Program-made: the position numbers and the translations under genes
Shown: piece after piece, positions 8,707 through 17,808 of the stretch
Layout: the number at the start of each line of letters is the position of its first letter
Numbering within the stretch: position 1 is the first letter of the stretch
NCBI GenBank assembly: GCA_020442385.1
Contig: JAGRKE010000011.1
Location: 21,917-85,916, forward strand
Direction: 5' to 3'
DNA length: 64,000 nucleotides
DNA from: Alphaproteobacteria bacterium
GTDB taxonomy: Bacteria; Pseudomonadota; Alphaproteobacteria; Micavibrionales; Micavibrionaceae
Notes under the pieces: model-generated
Database searches by the model: none
What the model was told of the DNA's origin: nothing
The model's input: the letters and a program-made list of their open reading frames with translations, nothing else

Positions 8707-10144
8707 CAATTTCTTTGGTGAAATCGGCGCACTGCGCGGCGCTTTTAAGCTCCGGGCGGGCGGCGCTGAGATCGGGTAGGGCGCGCATATAGGCTTTTTG
8801 CTGATCGAGCGTTTGAAACAGCTCGCGGTTGACCAGCCAGTCCGGGCGGCCTTCAGACAAAATATGCATCAGCGGCCCGCTATGCTGATCAAGGTTCCAG
8901 CGCTTCAGGCACTCTTGCGAGATTTCGGCAAAGCCCGTGGCAAACTCTTTAATCGTGCGCGTGCCAAACGGCAGGTCGAAATAACGCCCTTCATGCGCAT
9001 AGGCATTCTCAAAATTTTGATTCAGCAGGTCTTTCGTGCCCTCAAGATTATCTAGATCAATTCCGAAATCCTTCGATAACTCATTGATATTATTGTAAAA
9101 ATGCTTGCAATACGCCGCAAGACAGCTGATCACGGCGCTGGTGGCGCGCTGATGTTGCAGGCCGGTGCAAAACAGGCTGGAGATTTCCGCGCGGTGACCG
9201 AACAATGTGCCTTCGCCGTCACGAATTTCAGAAATATTCACCGTGCGCCGCCAGCTCATCGATTGGGCCTGACGGTAATTGAGCAGATTTTGCGGCCCGT
9301 AGCCTTTTTCCTCTAGTTCTAAAAACGAGGCCCATTCCAGCCCCGGCAATTTGGCAAGCTGCCCGTCATGGTTAAAACAGACAAACATATGCTTGTTGTT
9401 CAGGGTGAAATCGATATGGCGGTCGATCAGCTCTTCGCCGGTTTTGGCGCTGTAATAAAAATCGGGCACGCCGCCATTGCGCCCGCGCCGTTTCAAAACC
9501 CGCGTGCGCGGCGATCCGCCAACCTGCTCGCGCTCATAAAACCCTGCATCCGCTTCGGTGGTTAAAATCAGGAACGGCTCTAGCGCGATCGATAAGCGGA
9601 TGATACGCAGCAAATGCTCGTAATCGCGATAGGAAACCGAGACCTGAATGCTGGGATCGACAAAGGAGTGATAAGCCTCAACCACATCTTCGCGCGGCGG
9701 GCCCCAAAAGGCGATATAGCGGTCATTGTGGGTTTGATGGTGTTCTTCGGGTGTTATGTGCGGCAGATAGGCAAAGGGGCTGGGCAGGGTATGGTGATCT
9801 GATCCGATCTGCCACAGTTCGTCAAAGCGCCCGTTAATTTGCTCAATCAGATCGCCAAAATTACCCGGCAGGTGCGGCTCACTGATAACTTCCAGCGTTG
9901 AAGCCGAAGGCTCGTTATTAATCGAAAGCGCGTTACGCTGCCCTTCGCAAATCAGGCATTTGCTTTGTTCTTCGGTTAAGGGCTCGAGCGTATCAGTGTT
10001 ATAGAGGTTAAGTTCAACCTCCATCCCGATGCGCGAGGCTGTGTCGGCGAATGTTTCATTGGTTTCCGTGCCCGCATACAGGCCGATAACGTCCTCTTTG
10101 CTTGCAACCGGCCAGTTCTGCGATTTGGTTTTAATCTCCGACAT
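8672..10144 (-). CDS. glutamate-cysteine ligase-like (GCS2 family) enzyme
   Basis: 490 residues from MSEIKTKSQNW; an in-frame upstream start at 10201 would give a poor, arginine-rich extension. SRIGMEVELNLYN near residue 39 carries the GxExE metal/ATP motif of the glutamate-cysteine ligase superfamily, and later NNEPSASTLEVISEP and SVSYRDYEHLLR are consistent with that fold. Pairing with a gshB on the opposite strand suggests the first step of glutathione synthesis. However, the family also includes EgtA-like and carboxylate-amine ligases, so substrate is inferred from neighbourhood. The 3' ends of the two genes overlap by 35 nt. Confidence 0.7.
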   Translation of the reverse strand: MSEIKTKSQNWPVASKEDVIGLYAGTETNETFADTASRIGMEVELNLYNTDTLEPLTEEQSKCLICEGQRNALSINNEPSASTLEVISEPHLPGNFGDLIEQINGRFDELWQIGSDHHTLPSPFAYLPHITPEEHHQTHNDRYIAFWGPPREDVVEAYHSFVDPSIQVSVSYRDYEHLLRIIRLSIALEPFLILTTEADAGFYEREQVGGSPRTRVLKRRGRNGGVPDFYYSAKTGEELIDRHIDFTLNNKHMFVCFNHDGQLAKLPGLEWASFLELEEKGYGPQNLLNYRQAQSMSWRRTVNISEIRDGEGTLFGHRAEISSLFCTGLQHQRATSAVISCLAAYCKHFYNNINELSKDFGIDLDNLEGTKDLLNQNFENAYAHEGRYFDLPFGTRTIKEFATGFAEISQECLKRWNLDQHSGPLMHILSEGRPDWLVNRELFQTLDQQKAYMRALPDLSAARPELKSAAQCADFTKEIVSGFLETVLAQ

Positions 10145-10207
10145 TGAGGACCAATATAGCACCGGGCGGGCGTGAGGGAAGAGCGCGGCGGCGCTTTTCA
10201 ATTAAAT

Positions 10208-10236
10208 TTGACAGAAAAAATTTTCGGGCGTATAAG
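10208..10236 (+). promoter_or_regulatory. strong sigma70-type promoter
   Basis: TTGACA at 10208-10213, a 17-nt spacer, and TATAAG at 10231-10236. The expected start near 10243 leaves about 220 nt before the next start codon. Confidence 0.75.
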
Positions 10237-10242
10237 TTGGGT

Positions 10243-10461
10243 TATTGCTCTCGCAGCAATCGCGGCATTTGATGGTATCAGCTTGCACCGCGCTAAAAAA
10301 GCTAAAGCGCCACAGCCTCTCGAAAACTTTTAAGAGCACCGCTGTGGTTTCCATTCAGTTGGACACTGCAGTGAAGGCGCATGCTCTTTTTCGCATTTTC
10401 TTTCACAGACGTGTTGAGTTAACCGAGGTCCGAAAGGGCCGTAATCTTTGTGAGAAGAAAA
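10243..10461 (+). ncRNA. candidate structured leader or small RNA
   Basis: Downstream of the strong promoter, several hairpins can be drawn by eye. They are ATTGCT-CTCGC-AGCAAT (10244-10260), CGCGG/CCGCG around 10261-10293, a nested CCACAGC/GCTGTGG stem enclosing CTCT/AGAG (about 10309-10349), the palindrome CACTGCAGTG, and GGTCC-GAAA-GGGCC just before the start codon region. There is no convincing reading frame of its own. It could be a regulated 5' leader of the 10462 gene or an independent small RNA. It does not match the SRP, 6S or tmRNA features I know. Confidence 0.4.
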
Positions 10462-10770
10462 ATGACGACAGAAATTGTTGGTGTTACATCCTATGCCAAT
10501 TCCAACTTTAGCGGTATTCAGTTAAGAAAAGACGGCGCCGCTATTGGATTTATTCCCAATCCTTTAAGCGCAATCGGCCGCAGAAAAATTCCGCCAACGC
10601 CGCAAGAGCTTTCTGAAGCCAAGGCATTGAACGAGAAGCGTATGGTTATATTCAATCAAATAGCGCAGGCTTGGGAGCAAGACGGGGATATTCCGCAAGA
10701 GCTGCTTGAGCAACATTATAATTCTGCGCCGAAGTCTCAGAATTTTTACGGATGCAGTGTGTCTTTTTAG
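10462..10770 (+). CDS. small protein of unknown function
   Basis: 102 residues beginning MTTEIVGVTSYANSNFSG. A GTG at 10450 is an alternative start adding four residues. The chain is a short beta-like N-terminus, a proline-rich linker (IPPTPQELSEAK) and an amphipathic helix ending in a Tyr/Cys-containing tail. There is no signal peptide or membrane segment. It lies behind a long, possibly structured leader and a consensus-like promoter, which implies strong or regulated expression. I do not recognise a family. It is between the divergent GCS2-like gene and the convergent lptE. Confidence 0.55.
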   Translation: MTTEIVGVTSYANSNFSGIQLRKDGAAIGFIPNPLSAIGRRKIPPTPQELSEAKALNEKRMVIFNQIAQAWEQDGDIPQELLEQHYNSAPKSQNFYGCSVSF

Positions 10771-10779
10771 CCTTAATCG

Positions 10780-11280
10780 CTACTGCGTGCGCTTGAAGTA
10801 AAGATTGAGCTGTTGTTCAATCTGGCGCGAGAGATCCTGCAACGCATTCAGACGCGCATTGTCCTCCGACACGCGGGTGGAAAATTCACTGCTGAGGATG
10901 TTGTAGCTGGTAATCGCCTGAATGGTCCGGGTTAGCACAACTTCATTGGTCTTTAGATCTCTGAGCATGAAGCCGCTGCTCATCTTAAGCTGTCCGCGTG
11001 TTGAATCGGATTCGGTTGTAATGTCGAGCTCGATCAGATTTTCTTTAACCGGGCGCACCTGCAGAGAAAATCTTGAATTATCCGGGCGGCCGCTGCGGTA
11101 AAAACGATCAATCAGCTCATTGCGCAAATACTGGCCTTCGCGGTCAGGAATATTTTCGATCTGCACGAGCGCTAGCTTTTCTTCAACACCGATCGCGGTA
11201 TATTTGTTCTTGCCGTACATGGGCTGAAAGCCGCAGGCGGTCAGAAATAAAACAAAGCTAAGCGCTACAAGAAATCTCAT
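10780..11280 (-). CDS. lptE: LPS-assembly lipoprotein LptE
   Basis: 166 residues with a lipoprotein signal, [23 protein letters not shown]; the lipobox is L-T-A-C and the mature protein starts CGFQPMYG, the recurring start of alphaproteobacterial LptE/RlpB. In the outer membrane it plugs and assists the LptD barrel that inserts LPS. The ATG overlaps the leuS stop in an ATGA arrangement, so translation is coupled. This order (leuS, lptE) is conserved in the class. Confidence 0.88.
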   Translation of the reverse strand: MRFLVALSFVLFLTACGFQPMYGKNKYTAIGVEEKLALVQIENIPDREGQYLRNELIDRFYRSGRPDNSRFSLQVRPVKENLIELDITTESDSTRGQLKMSSGFMLRDLKTNEVVLTRTIQAITSYNILSSEFSTRVSEDNARLNALQDLSRQIEQQLNLYFKRTQ

Positions 11281-13859
11281 CCGGCCACCACATTTACGAT
11301 TTTTCCGGGCACATAGATAAATTTGCGCACCTGCTTGCCTTCGCCCTCGACATATCTTTTGACGTTGTCTTGCGATAGCGCGGCTTCGCGCGCAACATCT
11401 TCGCTGGCATCGGGCGCGATAGAAATTTGTGCGCGCACCTTGCCGTTCACTTGAACTCCGATCGTAACAACATCATCGCTCAGCAGTGCTTCATCGGCTT
11501 GCGGCCAGTTCTCATCAGCAAGAATGGTTTCATGGCCCAGCGCGTTCCAAAGCTCTTCGGCCAAATGCGGCATCATCGGATTAAACAGTTTAACCAGAAT
11601 CTCCAACGCTTCTTTAACTGCCCATGCGCCGCCATTAAGTTTCACCAGCGCTTGCGCTTGATCCGGATTACCAAGCGCGTTAGACAGCTCGCGAATTTGC
11701 GCAACCGCCTTATTCATTGCGAAATCTTCAATGCTTTTGGCCACACCTGCGGCGGCCTTGTGCGCGCTGCGGCGCAATTCCATCACATCATCATCGAAAT
11801 GTCCCGGCTTTTGCACATCATCGGCGGGGATGTAATCTTTATATTCCATCACCATGCGATAGAGTTTATTCACAAAGCGCCACGCGCCCTCAATCCCGCT
11901 TTCGGTCCATTCTAGATCGCGCTCGGGCGGTGAGTCAGACAGAATAAACAGCCGCGCTGCATCCGCGCCGTAGGTGTCGATAATATCTTGCGGGTCAACC
12001 ACGTTCTTTTTCGATTTCGACATTTTGATCGACGGGCCAACTTTAATGCCGGATTTATCTTCCATCGCATCATATTCGGCGGGCGTGATCCATTTGCCAT
12101 TAGCATCGGTATAAGTCTCATGCGTGACCATGCCTTGCGTGAACAGGCCGTTAAAGGGCTCGGACACATCCAAAAGGCCGCAATCGCGCATGGCCTTGGT
12201 GAAAAAACGGGCATAGAGCAAATGCAAAACCGCGTGCTCGACGCCGCCAATATATTGGTCAACGCCTGTAAAATTGCCCTTGGTGGCGTGCATCCAATAG
12301 GCGGCCTTATTTTTGGCAACGGGCAGCGTTTCATTTTTCGGATCGCAATAGCGGAATTGATACCAGCTGGATTCAAAGAACGTGTCGAATGTGTCGGTCT
12401 CGCGCGTGGCGTCTTTGCCGCATTTCGGACAGGCGCAATTTTTCCAAGTTGGATGGTGCGCGAGCGGGTTGCCCGGTTTATCGAAGGTTACATCCTCAGG
12501 CAAAGTCACGGGCAAATCTGATTCGGGAACGGGCACTGCGCCGCAATCCTCACAATAAATAATCGGGATCGGGCAGCCCCAGTAGCGCTGGCGGGATACG
12601 CCCCAATCCCGCAGGCGGAATTGTGTAATGCCCTTGCCATTGTCGATCTCTTCACATTTTTTGATCATCGCGGCGATGGCGTCTTCTTTATTTAGGCCAT
12701 CTAAAAATTCGGAGTTGATCGCTACGCCGGCCTCCATGAAGGGCAGCTCGCATGCGCTGTCATCGGTGGGCTTGACCACCTGTTTAATCGGCAAGTCGTA
12801 TTTGCTCGCGAAATCAAAGTCGCGCTGATCATGGCCTGGCACGCCAAAAATCGCGCCTGTGCCGTAATCCATCAGGATGAAGTTGGCGATATAGATCGGG
12901 AATTCCTGACCGGGCAGCAACGGGTGCGTGGCCTTAAATCCGGTATCAAAGCCGAGCTTTTCTGCCTGCGCAATGGCTTCTTCGGATGTGCCGATGCTTT
13001 GGCATTTCTTGATAAAGGCTTCAAAGCCGTCTTGATTGCCCGCCAGCTTTTCACTTAACGGGTGGTCAGGCGCTAGCGCGATGAAAGACGCGCCGAATAA
13101 TGTATCGGGGCGGGTGGTGAAGACCTCAATTTGTTCATCACTGCCCGTGATATTCCATGTGAATTGCAGGCCCTTGGATTTGCCGATCCAGTTTTCCTGC
13201 ATGATGCGCACTTTTTCCGGCCAGCGGTCGAGCTTTTGCACCTCTTCCAGCAATTCCTCGGCGTAATCGGTGATTTTCAGGAACCATTGGTTCAGCTTGC
13301 GGCGCTCCACCGGCGCGCCTGTGCGCCAGCCCTTGCCGTCGATAACCTGTTCATTGGCCAAAACGGTGTTATCCACCGGGTCCCAGTTCACAACCGATTC
13401 CTTGCGGTAGGCGATACCTTTTTTCAGGAAATCGAGGAACATTTTTTGTTCGTGGCGGTAATAATCGGGATCGCAGGTCGCAACCTCGCGGCTCCAATCA
13501 ATCGACAGGCCCATTGATTGCAGCTGCGTGCGCATCTGATCAATATTTTCATGCGTCCATTTGCCCGGATGCACGCCCGCATCAATCGCTGCATTTTCCG
13601 CCGGCAAGCCAAACGCATCCCAACCCATCGGATGAATCACGTTAAATCCCTTGGCTTTGCGGTAGCGCGCGACAACATCGCCGAGGGTGTAATTGCGCAC
13701 ATGGCCGACATGAATACGGCCGCTGGGGTAGGGAAACATCTCCAGCACGTAATATTTATCCTGATTGGAATCGGCGGATACGTTGAAACACCCGCGCTCA
13801 TCCCAGGTTTTTTGCCATTTAATTTCAGTATCTTTGATGTTGTAGCGAATTTCGCTCAT
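11277..13859 (-). CDS. leuS: leucyl-tRNA synthetase
   Basis: 860 residues, full length. The class I HIGH motif appears as HVGHVRNYT near residue 50 after MFPYPSGRI. The KMSKS loop is KMSKSKKN in the second half. A large CP1 editing domain ([28 protein letters not shown]) and the zinc-like CxxC pairs (CEDCG, CPKCG) lie between them, and a C-terminal anticodon-binding domain follows. It charges tRNA-Leu. It is the first gene of the leuS-lptE unit. No T-box or attenuator is visible upstream. Confidence 0.97.
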   Translation of the reverse strand: MSEIRYNIKDTEIKWQKTWDERGCFNVSADSNQDKYYVLEMFPYPSGRIHVGHVRNYTLGDVVARYRKAKGFNVIHPMGWDAFGLPAENAAIDAGVHPGKWTHENIDQMRTQLQSMGLSIDWSREVATCDPDYYRHEQKMFLDFLKKGIAYRKESVVNWDPVDNTVLANEQVIDGKGWRTGAPVERRKLNQWFLKITDYAEELLEEVQKLDRWPEKVRIMQENWIGKSKGLQFTWNITGSDEQIEVFTTRPDTLFGASFIALAPDHPLSEKLAGNQDGFEAFIKKCQSIGTSEEAIAQAEKLGFDTGFKATHPLLPGQEFPIYIANFILMDYGTGAIFGVPGHDQRDFDFASKYDLPIKQVVKPTDDSACELPFMEAGVAINSEFLDGLNKEDAIAAMIKKCEEIDNGKGITQFRLRDWGVSRQRYWGCPIPIIYCEDCGAVPVPESDLPVTLPEDVTFDKPGNPLAHHPTWKNCACPKCGKDATRETDTFDTFFESSWYQFRYCDPKNETLPVAKNKAAYWMHATKGNFTGVDQYIGGVEHAVLHLLYARFFTKAMRDCGLLDVSEPFNGLFTQGMVTHETYTDANGKWITPAEYDAMEDKSGIKVGPSIKMSKSKKNVVDPQDIIDTYGADAARLFILSDSPPERDLEWTESGIEGAWRFVNKLYRMVMEYKDYIPADDVQKPGHFDDDVMELRRSAHKAAAGVAKSIEDFAMNKAVAQIRELSNALGNPDQAQALVKLNGGAWAVKEALEILVKLFNPMMPHLAEELWNALGHETILADENWPQADEALLSDDVVTIGVQVNGKVRAQISIAPDASEDVAREAALSQDNVKRYVEGEGKQVRKFIYVPGKIVNVVAG

Positions 13860-13943
13860 TTTTTGGATTTCCGTTTCGGCTCAAAGTCTTGCAAGGCTTA
13901 ATGAATTACCGTAAAAGCACGGAAGCGTAAAGGCGTAAAATAT

Positions 13944-13973
13944 TTGACATAACTAAATAGTTTGTTGTATTCT
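13944..13973 (+). promoter_or_regulatory. sigma70-type promoter for the 59-residue gene
   Basis: TTGACA at 13944-13949, 18-nt spacer, TATTCT at 13968-13973, about 35 nt before the ATG at 14009. Confidence 0.6.
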
Positions 13974-14008
13974 TTAGAGCATTAGACAAAATTTAAGGGA
14001 GAGTAGCG

Positions 14009-14188
14009 ATGGCGGACTTAAAACTGGAAGAACTTCTTGATAATAAGAAAACTGGCGAATCCATTATTTCCAAACATTTTGGCATAGAGACAACAGTGAC
14101 AGCGCAAGATCAGGGGCTTCTTAATTTTCCAGCCTATAAAGAAGGTGTTAAGTTAGACAATCCCCGCCACGATCTTGAATGGAAATAA
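14009..14188 (+). CDS. small 59-residue protein, unknown function
   Basis: The reading frame encodes a 59-residue, mostly hydrophilic protein beginning MADLKLEELLDNKKTGESI and ending HDLEWK. It has the full set of gene signals: a TTGACA/TATTCT promoter, AAGGGAGAG six nt before the ATG, and an intrinsic terminator 25 nt after the stop. That makes it much more likely to be real than most frames of this size. No signal peptide or transmembrane segment. I do not recognise a family. It stands alone between leuS and the DUF3576 lipoprotein gene. Confidence 0.7.
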   Translation: MADLKLEELLDNKKTGESIISKHFGIETTVTAQDQGLLNFPAYKEGVKLDNPRHDLEWK

Positions 14189-14212
14189 ATCTAATTCATA
14201 TATCAGGAATTA

Positions 14213-14240
14213 AAAAAGCCCTCTCAATCGAGGGCTTTTA
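14213..14240. terminator. intrinsic terminator, probably bidirectional
   Basis: AAAAGCCCTC, a five-base loop, then GAGGGCTTTT followed by T-rich sequence. The A-run on the other side lets it also serve the convergent DUF3576 gene. Confidence 0.85.
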
Positions 14241-14242
14241 TT

Positions 14243-14785
14243 TTATTCATCGAGCTGCGCAATGCGCAATTGCCGCGCGCGGGTCAGAATCGCATCTTCC
14301 AGATTGCGCGCGGTTTCGTCCGCTGCTTCGACATCTTTCCAGCCGCCACCGCTCTTAACTTGCTTAAAGACACGCACGCGCACCCCGTCAGAGCGCAGCT
14401 GGCGGCCCAAAATAAAGACATTGATCTTAAAGCGCTCTTCGCTTTCCGCATTGGGCATATACCAGTCGGTCAGGATAACCCCGCCAAACGGATCGGCGCT
14501 GGCTAGTGGCATAAAAGACACCGTGTCAAGTGAGGCGCGCCAAAGGAAGCTATTCACGCCAATGCCACTATCGTCTTCATTGTCTTTTTTGCCACCCAGA
14601 ATGCTCAGGCCGTCATTGCCGAAAATACTTTCTTTTTCGCCATAAATATTGCCATCGCCGCCGGTCTGGTTGCGGTCAAGTCCGCTTGGATATTTCGCCT
14701 CGGTTTCAATGCTGTCACAGCCGGCAATGAAGAAAGCGCAGCTGGCTGTTAAAACCAGAACTAAAGGTGCTAAAGCGTTTTTCAT
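14243..14785 (-). CDS. DUF3576 domain lipoprotein
   Basis: 180 residues. The N-terminus is a signal with lipobox-like F-I-A-G-C (residues 19-23), so the mature protein starts at Cys23 and is lipid-anchored. The later segment FLWRASLDTVSFMPLASADPFGG followed by DWY is the signature region of DUF3576, found almost only in Alphaproteobacteria and often next to leuS/lptE. The C-terminus is a long basic helix. No biochemical role is established; an envelope function is inferred from the anchor and context. Confidence 0.85.
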   Translation of the reverse strand: MKNALAPLVLVLTASCAFFIAGCDSIETEAKYPSGLDRNQTGGDGNIYGEKESIFGNDGLSILGGKKDNEDDSGIGVNSFLWRASLDTVSFMPLASADPFGGVILTDWYMPNAESEERFKINVFILGRQLRSDGVRVRVFKQVKSGGGWKDVEAADETARNLEDAILTRARQLRIAQLDE

Positions 14786-15093
14786 GATTGTTCTAATACC
14801 TAACTCATCAACTTAAGTATTCTGCTTACCACGCCGCGCGCAGTGCGACAAGCGTGCAATAGATAAGAAATAGTGTCTGATTGTGGGAAAAATCCCGTTT
14901 TTTGGTGTGTTGCAAAATTGCAACGCGCGTTAAAAAAATGTGATATTTTTGTTTTTCCCGCGTTGACGCTTGCCATATATGCTGGCTAAATCAGGAGGTC
15001 CACTAGTAATAGAGGGCAATTCTATTGTTGGGTTCGTATTTATCGGATCTTTTAATCATACATTTAAATCAATTTCTATTGGAGGAAATTTAA
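14786..15093 (+). promoter_or_regulatory. porin upstream region with promoter and leader
   Basis: This 308-nt AT-rich stretch holds no gene. A promoter TTGACG (14963-14968), 17 nt, CTAAAT (14986-14991) is visible, which would give a leader of about 95 nt. The leader ends in GGAGGAAA just before the porin ATG. A second AGGAGG at 14992-14997 in the leader has no matching long frame. The hairpin GGGAAAAATCCC near 14885 may end transcription from upstream. Confidence 0.55.
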
Positions 15094-16272
15094 ATGAAAA
15101 AACTACTTACTTCAGCTGCTGTTTGCGGTCTGGTGTTCGCTGCTGCTCCTGCACATGCGGATGTTGACCTCGAATTGGGCGGTTACTTCAAGGGCTACGG
15201 TGTATACGTAGATCAGGACGAAGACAGCACGACTCCTACAGGTCCTGTTAACGATCTGGACTTCATCCGTAACACTGAAATTCACTTCACAGGCGAAACA
15301 ACATTGGACAATGGTCTGATCGTTGGTTTCCACTTGGAAGCTGATGCAGATGTTGGCACAAGCAATGCTGGTGCCGTAAACGACTCATTCGACGTTGATG
15401 AATCATATGCGTATTTCGCTGGTTCATGGGGTCGTGTGAATGCTGGTGCTGAAGACGGTGCTGCTTACCTGTTGCAGGTTGCTGCTCCTTCTGCTGACTC
15501 CAACATCGACGGTATCCGTCAGTTCGTTAACCCAGTGAACTACACAACATTGCTGTCAGCTGCTCTTGTACCAGCTGGTCTGCCAATTGGTGCAAACAAC
15601 TCTGGTGGTCTTGACTATGACATGGACCCAGCAGGTAAGTCTGACAAACTGACATACTTGTCACCTGTCATGAACGGCTTCCAGCTTGGTTTGTCTTATT
15701 CACCTGACACAGACAATGCTAACGAAAACGGCATTGGTCTTGATGATCAGGAAGACACAATCGGTGCAACATACGAAGCTGCTGTTCGCTATGAAGGCGA
15801 ATTCAACGGCGTAGGTCTGACAGCCGGTGCTGGTTACTCACACGGTGATAACGAAGCTGATGCTGTTTTGCCACCCGTTCCTGCCGCAGTTGACTCTGAT
15901 GACCGTCAAGCATGGAACGCAGGTCTTGACCTTGACTTCGGTGCATTCGGCGTAGGCGCTGCTTACGTTGAAGACAACGGTGGTGTTGAAGGCGTAGGCT
16001 TCGACGACGAAGAAACATGGGTTGTTGGTGTTGACTATACAACTGGTGCTTTCAAGTTGGGCGCATCTTACTATGACCAAGAGAACTCATTCGGGATCGA
16101 CGGTGTGGACGCAACACGCTACTCAGGTGGTGTGACATATACATATGGTCCAGGCATGACATTCCGCGGTTCTATCGGTTATGTTGAGCACGAAGCTACA
16201 GGCATTAACCCAGATGGTGGTAATGACGTAGACGCTACATACGTAACATTGGGTACACAGATTAACTTCTAA
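15094..16272 (+). CDS. outer membrane porin
   Basis: 392 residues. A cleavable signal peptide MKKLLTSAAVCGLVFAAAPAHA is followed by an 16-strand-like alternating pattern beginning DVDLELGGYFKGYG, and the chain ends TYVTLGTQINF with the C-terminal phenylalanine needed for barrel assembly. This fits the Gram-negative porin (Porin_4) group. It is acidic, rich in Gly/Asp/Asn loops, and lacks cysteines after the signal. Codon use differs from neighbours (strong preference for ACA threonine and GGT glycine), as expected for a very highly expressed gene. A strong ribosome site and an intrinsic terminator flank it. Confidence 0.92.
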   Translation: MKKLLTSAAVCGLVFAAAPAHADVDLELGGYFKGYGVYVDQDEDSTTPTGPVNDLDFIRNTEIHFTGETTLDNGLIVGFHLEADADVGTSNAGAVNDSFDVDESYAYFAGSWGRVNAGAEDGAAYLLQVAAPSADSNIDGIRQFVNPVNYTTLLSAALVPAGLPIGANNSGGLDYDMDPAGKSDKLTYLSPVMNGFQLGLSYSPDTDNANENGIGLDDQEDTIGATYEAAVRYEGEFNGVGLTAGAGYSHGDNEADAVLPPVPAAVDSDDRQAWNAGLDLDFGAFGVGAAYVEDNGGVEGVGFDDEETWVVGVDYTTGAFKLGASYYDQENSFGIDGVDATRYSGGVTYTYGPGMTFRGSIGYVEHEATGINPDGGNDVDATYVTLGTQINF

Positions 16273-16295
16273 TCTGTTCACCATATGAATTTGGG

Positions 16296-16322
16296 AAGGG
16301 CGCTTTCGGGCGCCCTTTTCTT
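16296..16322 (+). terminator. intrinsic terminator of the porin gene
   Basis: AAGGGCGC, a six-base loop, GCGCCCTT and then TTCTTTT. It begins 24 nt after the porin stop. Confidence 0.9.
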
Positions 16323-16350
16323 TTGTGCAAACTGTTGTAGACTTGAAGAC

Positions 16351-17016
16351 ATGTCCATAGCTCAAAATCTCAAAACCATTCACGACACGATTGAAAAAGC
16401 CGCCGCCGCTGCCGGACGTGCGGCGGATGATGTACGCCTTGTCGCGGTGAGCAAGATGCAGCCCGACGCGCGCATTGAGGAGGCCTTGACGGCCGGGCAG
16501 CGCCTGTTTGGTGAAAACCGCGTGCAGGAGGCGCAAGAGCGTTGGGCTGAGCGACGCTTGAAATACCCTGATTTACAGCTTCATCTGATCGGGCCGCTGC
16601 AAAGCAATAAAGCCAAAGAGGCGGTCGCGCTGTTTGATGTGATTGAAACGCTGGACCGGGAGAAAATCGCACGCGCAGTAGCCACCGAAATGGCAAAGCA
16701 AGGGCGTGATCTGCCCTGTTTCATTCAGGTGAACACGGGGAATGAAGATCAAAAATCCGGTATTCACCCGGATGCGCTGCAAGATTTTTATGATTTTTGT
16801 TACGGCGAATGCGGGCTGGATATTCAGGGCCTCATGTGCATTCCGCCCGTGAATGAGCCTCCGGCGGCCCATTTTGCGTTGCTTGCCAAACAGGCGAGAG
16901 ATTTGGGGTTGGCACAGCTTAGCATGGGGATGAGCGGGGATTTCGAAACCGCGATTGCACAAGGCGCGACTTCTATACGCGTGGGAACAGGCGTTTTTGG
17001 TGCGCGCGATAATTAG
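16351..17016 (+). CDS. yggS: YggS family pyridoxal phosphate homeostasis protein
   Basis: 221 residues from MSIAQNLKTIHDTIEK; an earlier in-frame ATG at 16285 lies before the porin terminator and is not used. Landmarks are VRLVAVSKMQ (Lys that binds PLP), FGENRVQEAQ, LHLIGPLQSNK, NTGNEDQKSG and LSMGMSGDFETAI, all characteristic of YggS/PROSC. The fold is an alanine-racemase-like TIM barrel without racemase activity; it buffers PLP and affects amino acid balance. It probably has its own weak promoter. Confidence 0.95.
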   Translation: MSIAQNLKTIHDTIEKAAAAAGRAADDVRLVAVSKMQPDARIEEALTAGQRLFGENRVQEAQERWAERRLKYPDLQLHLIGPLQSNKAKEAVALFDVIETLDREKIARAVATEMAKQGRDLPCFIQVNTGNEDQKSGIHPDALQDFYDFCYGECGLDIQGLMCIPPVNEPPAAHFALLAKQARDLGLAQLSMGMSGDFETAIAQGATSIRVGTGVFGARDN

Positions 17017-17019
17017 GGC

Positions 17020-17664
17020 TTAAGCAGTTTTATCAAGCCGCTCAATGGTAATGCCCGAAGGGTGGCTTAAATCACTAAAAGCCAGCAGGGAATTGGATAA
17101 ATCATCATAATGCTGTGCAATCTGAACCGCTTCATTCAGGCGTGCTTCGGGGGTTTTGGATTTAATGTAATGCGGGCGCTCACCGCGCGCCATGGCAAGG
17201 GCATTGCCCGTAATATCTTTGCCTGTCTCTTCCTGAATAACCACATTTACGAGCCCGGCGGCTGCGCCCAGCGCGCCGCCAAAGAGTGCGCCGCCCATAA
17301 CCTGACTGGCGGGCTTGATTTCATCACCCGTTACACCGCGGTAAAGCTGAGCGACCAGCGGAATATGCTGCAGCGGATTGACCATATCGACCAGATCGGC
17401 AAAGCCGAATTCCTGCGGCGCATTTGGTGCGGATGGTTCCGCGCTCTCGCCCTCGTAATAAGATAGCGAGGTCAGTGGCATCGGCGCGCCTTGTGCATGC
17501 GTACTTGCGCTCAAAGAACGCTCAATCTCGGTTTTGGCGGTGGCGCGCGCGCTTTCCCATTTGGGCACAGATCCGCCCATGCGCTCGTTCTTGATCATCG
17601 TCAGGATCTTTTTTGGTGCGCTAAAATCGCTGATTGGCTGTGTTACAGGGCTAAAACTATGCAT
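17020..17664 (-). CDS. uncharacterised protein with a glycine-zipper segment
   Basis: 214 residues. The N-terminal half is polar and probably disordered, then comes a conserved-looking helical region (FGFADLVDMVNPLQHIPLVAQLYRGVTGD). It is followed by the small-residue stretch GGALFGGALGAAAGLVN, a glycine-zipper-like membrane or packing segment, and a charged C-terminal tail. The stop is 3 nt from the convergent yggS stop. Such proteins are frequent and unnamed in Alphaproteobacteria. I can say nothing firm on function; interaction with the inner membrane is an inference from the zipper. Confidence 0.65.
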   Translation of the reverse strand: MHSFSPVTQPISDFSAPKKILTMIKNERMGGSVPKWESARATAKTEIERSLSASTHAQGAPMPLTSLSYYEGESAEPSAPNAPQEFGFADLVDMVNPLQHIPLVAQLYRGVTGDEIKPASQVMGGALFGGALGAAAGLVNVVIQEETGKDITGNALAMARGERPHYIKSKTPEARLNEAVQIAQHYDDLSNSLLAFSDLSHPSGITIERLDKTA

Positions 17665-17808
17665 TTTTTACCAAAACTGTTTATGTCCGTTTAGAAGCGT
17701 TGCAAAAGCCATGCCATTGAAAAGCATGAGAAATCAGGGTTTTGGCGCTGTGCATCCTCGCGCAAAGCGATGCACAGGGCTGTTTTTGCCGCACAGAGTG
17801 TGGTAAAA

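Noticed and set aside
10245..10511. 88-residue frame in the structured leader
   Set aside because: Composition is basic and unstructured, it overlaps the following gene in another frame, and no ribosome site is present.
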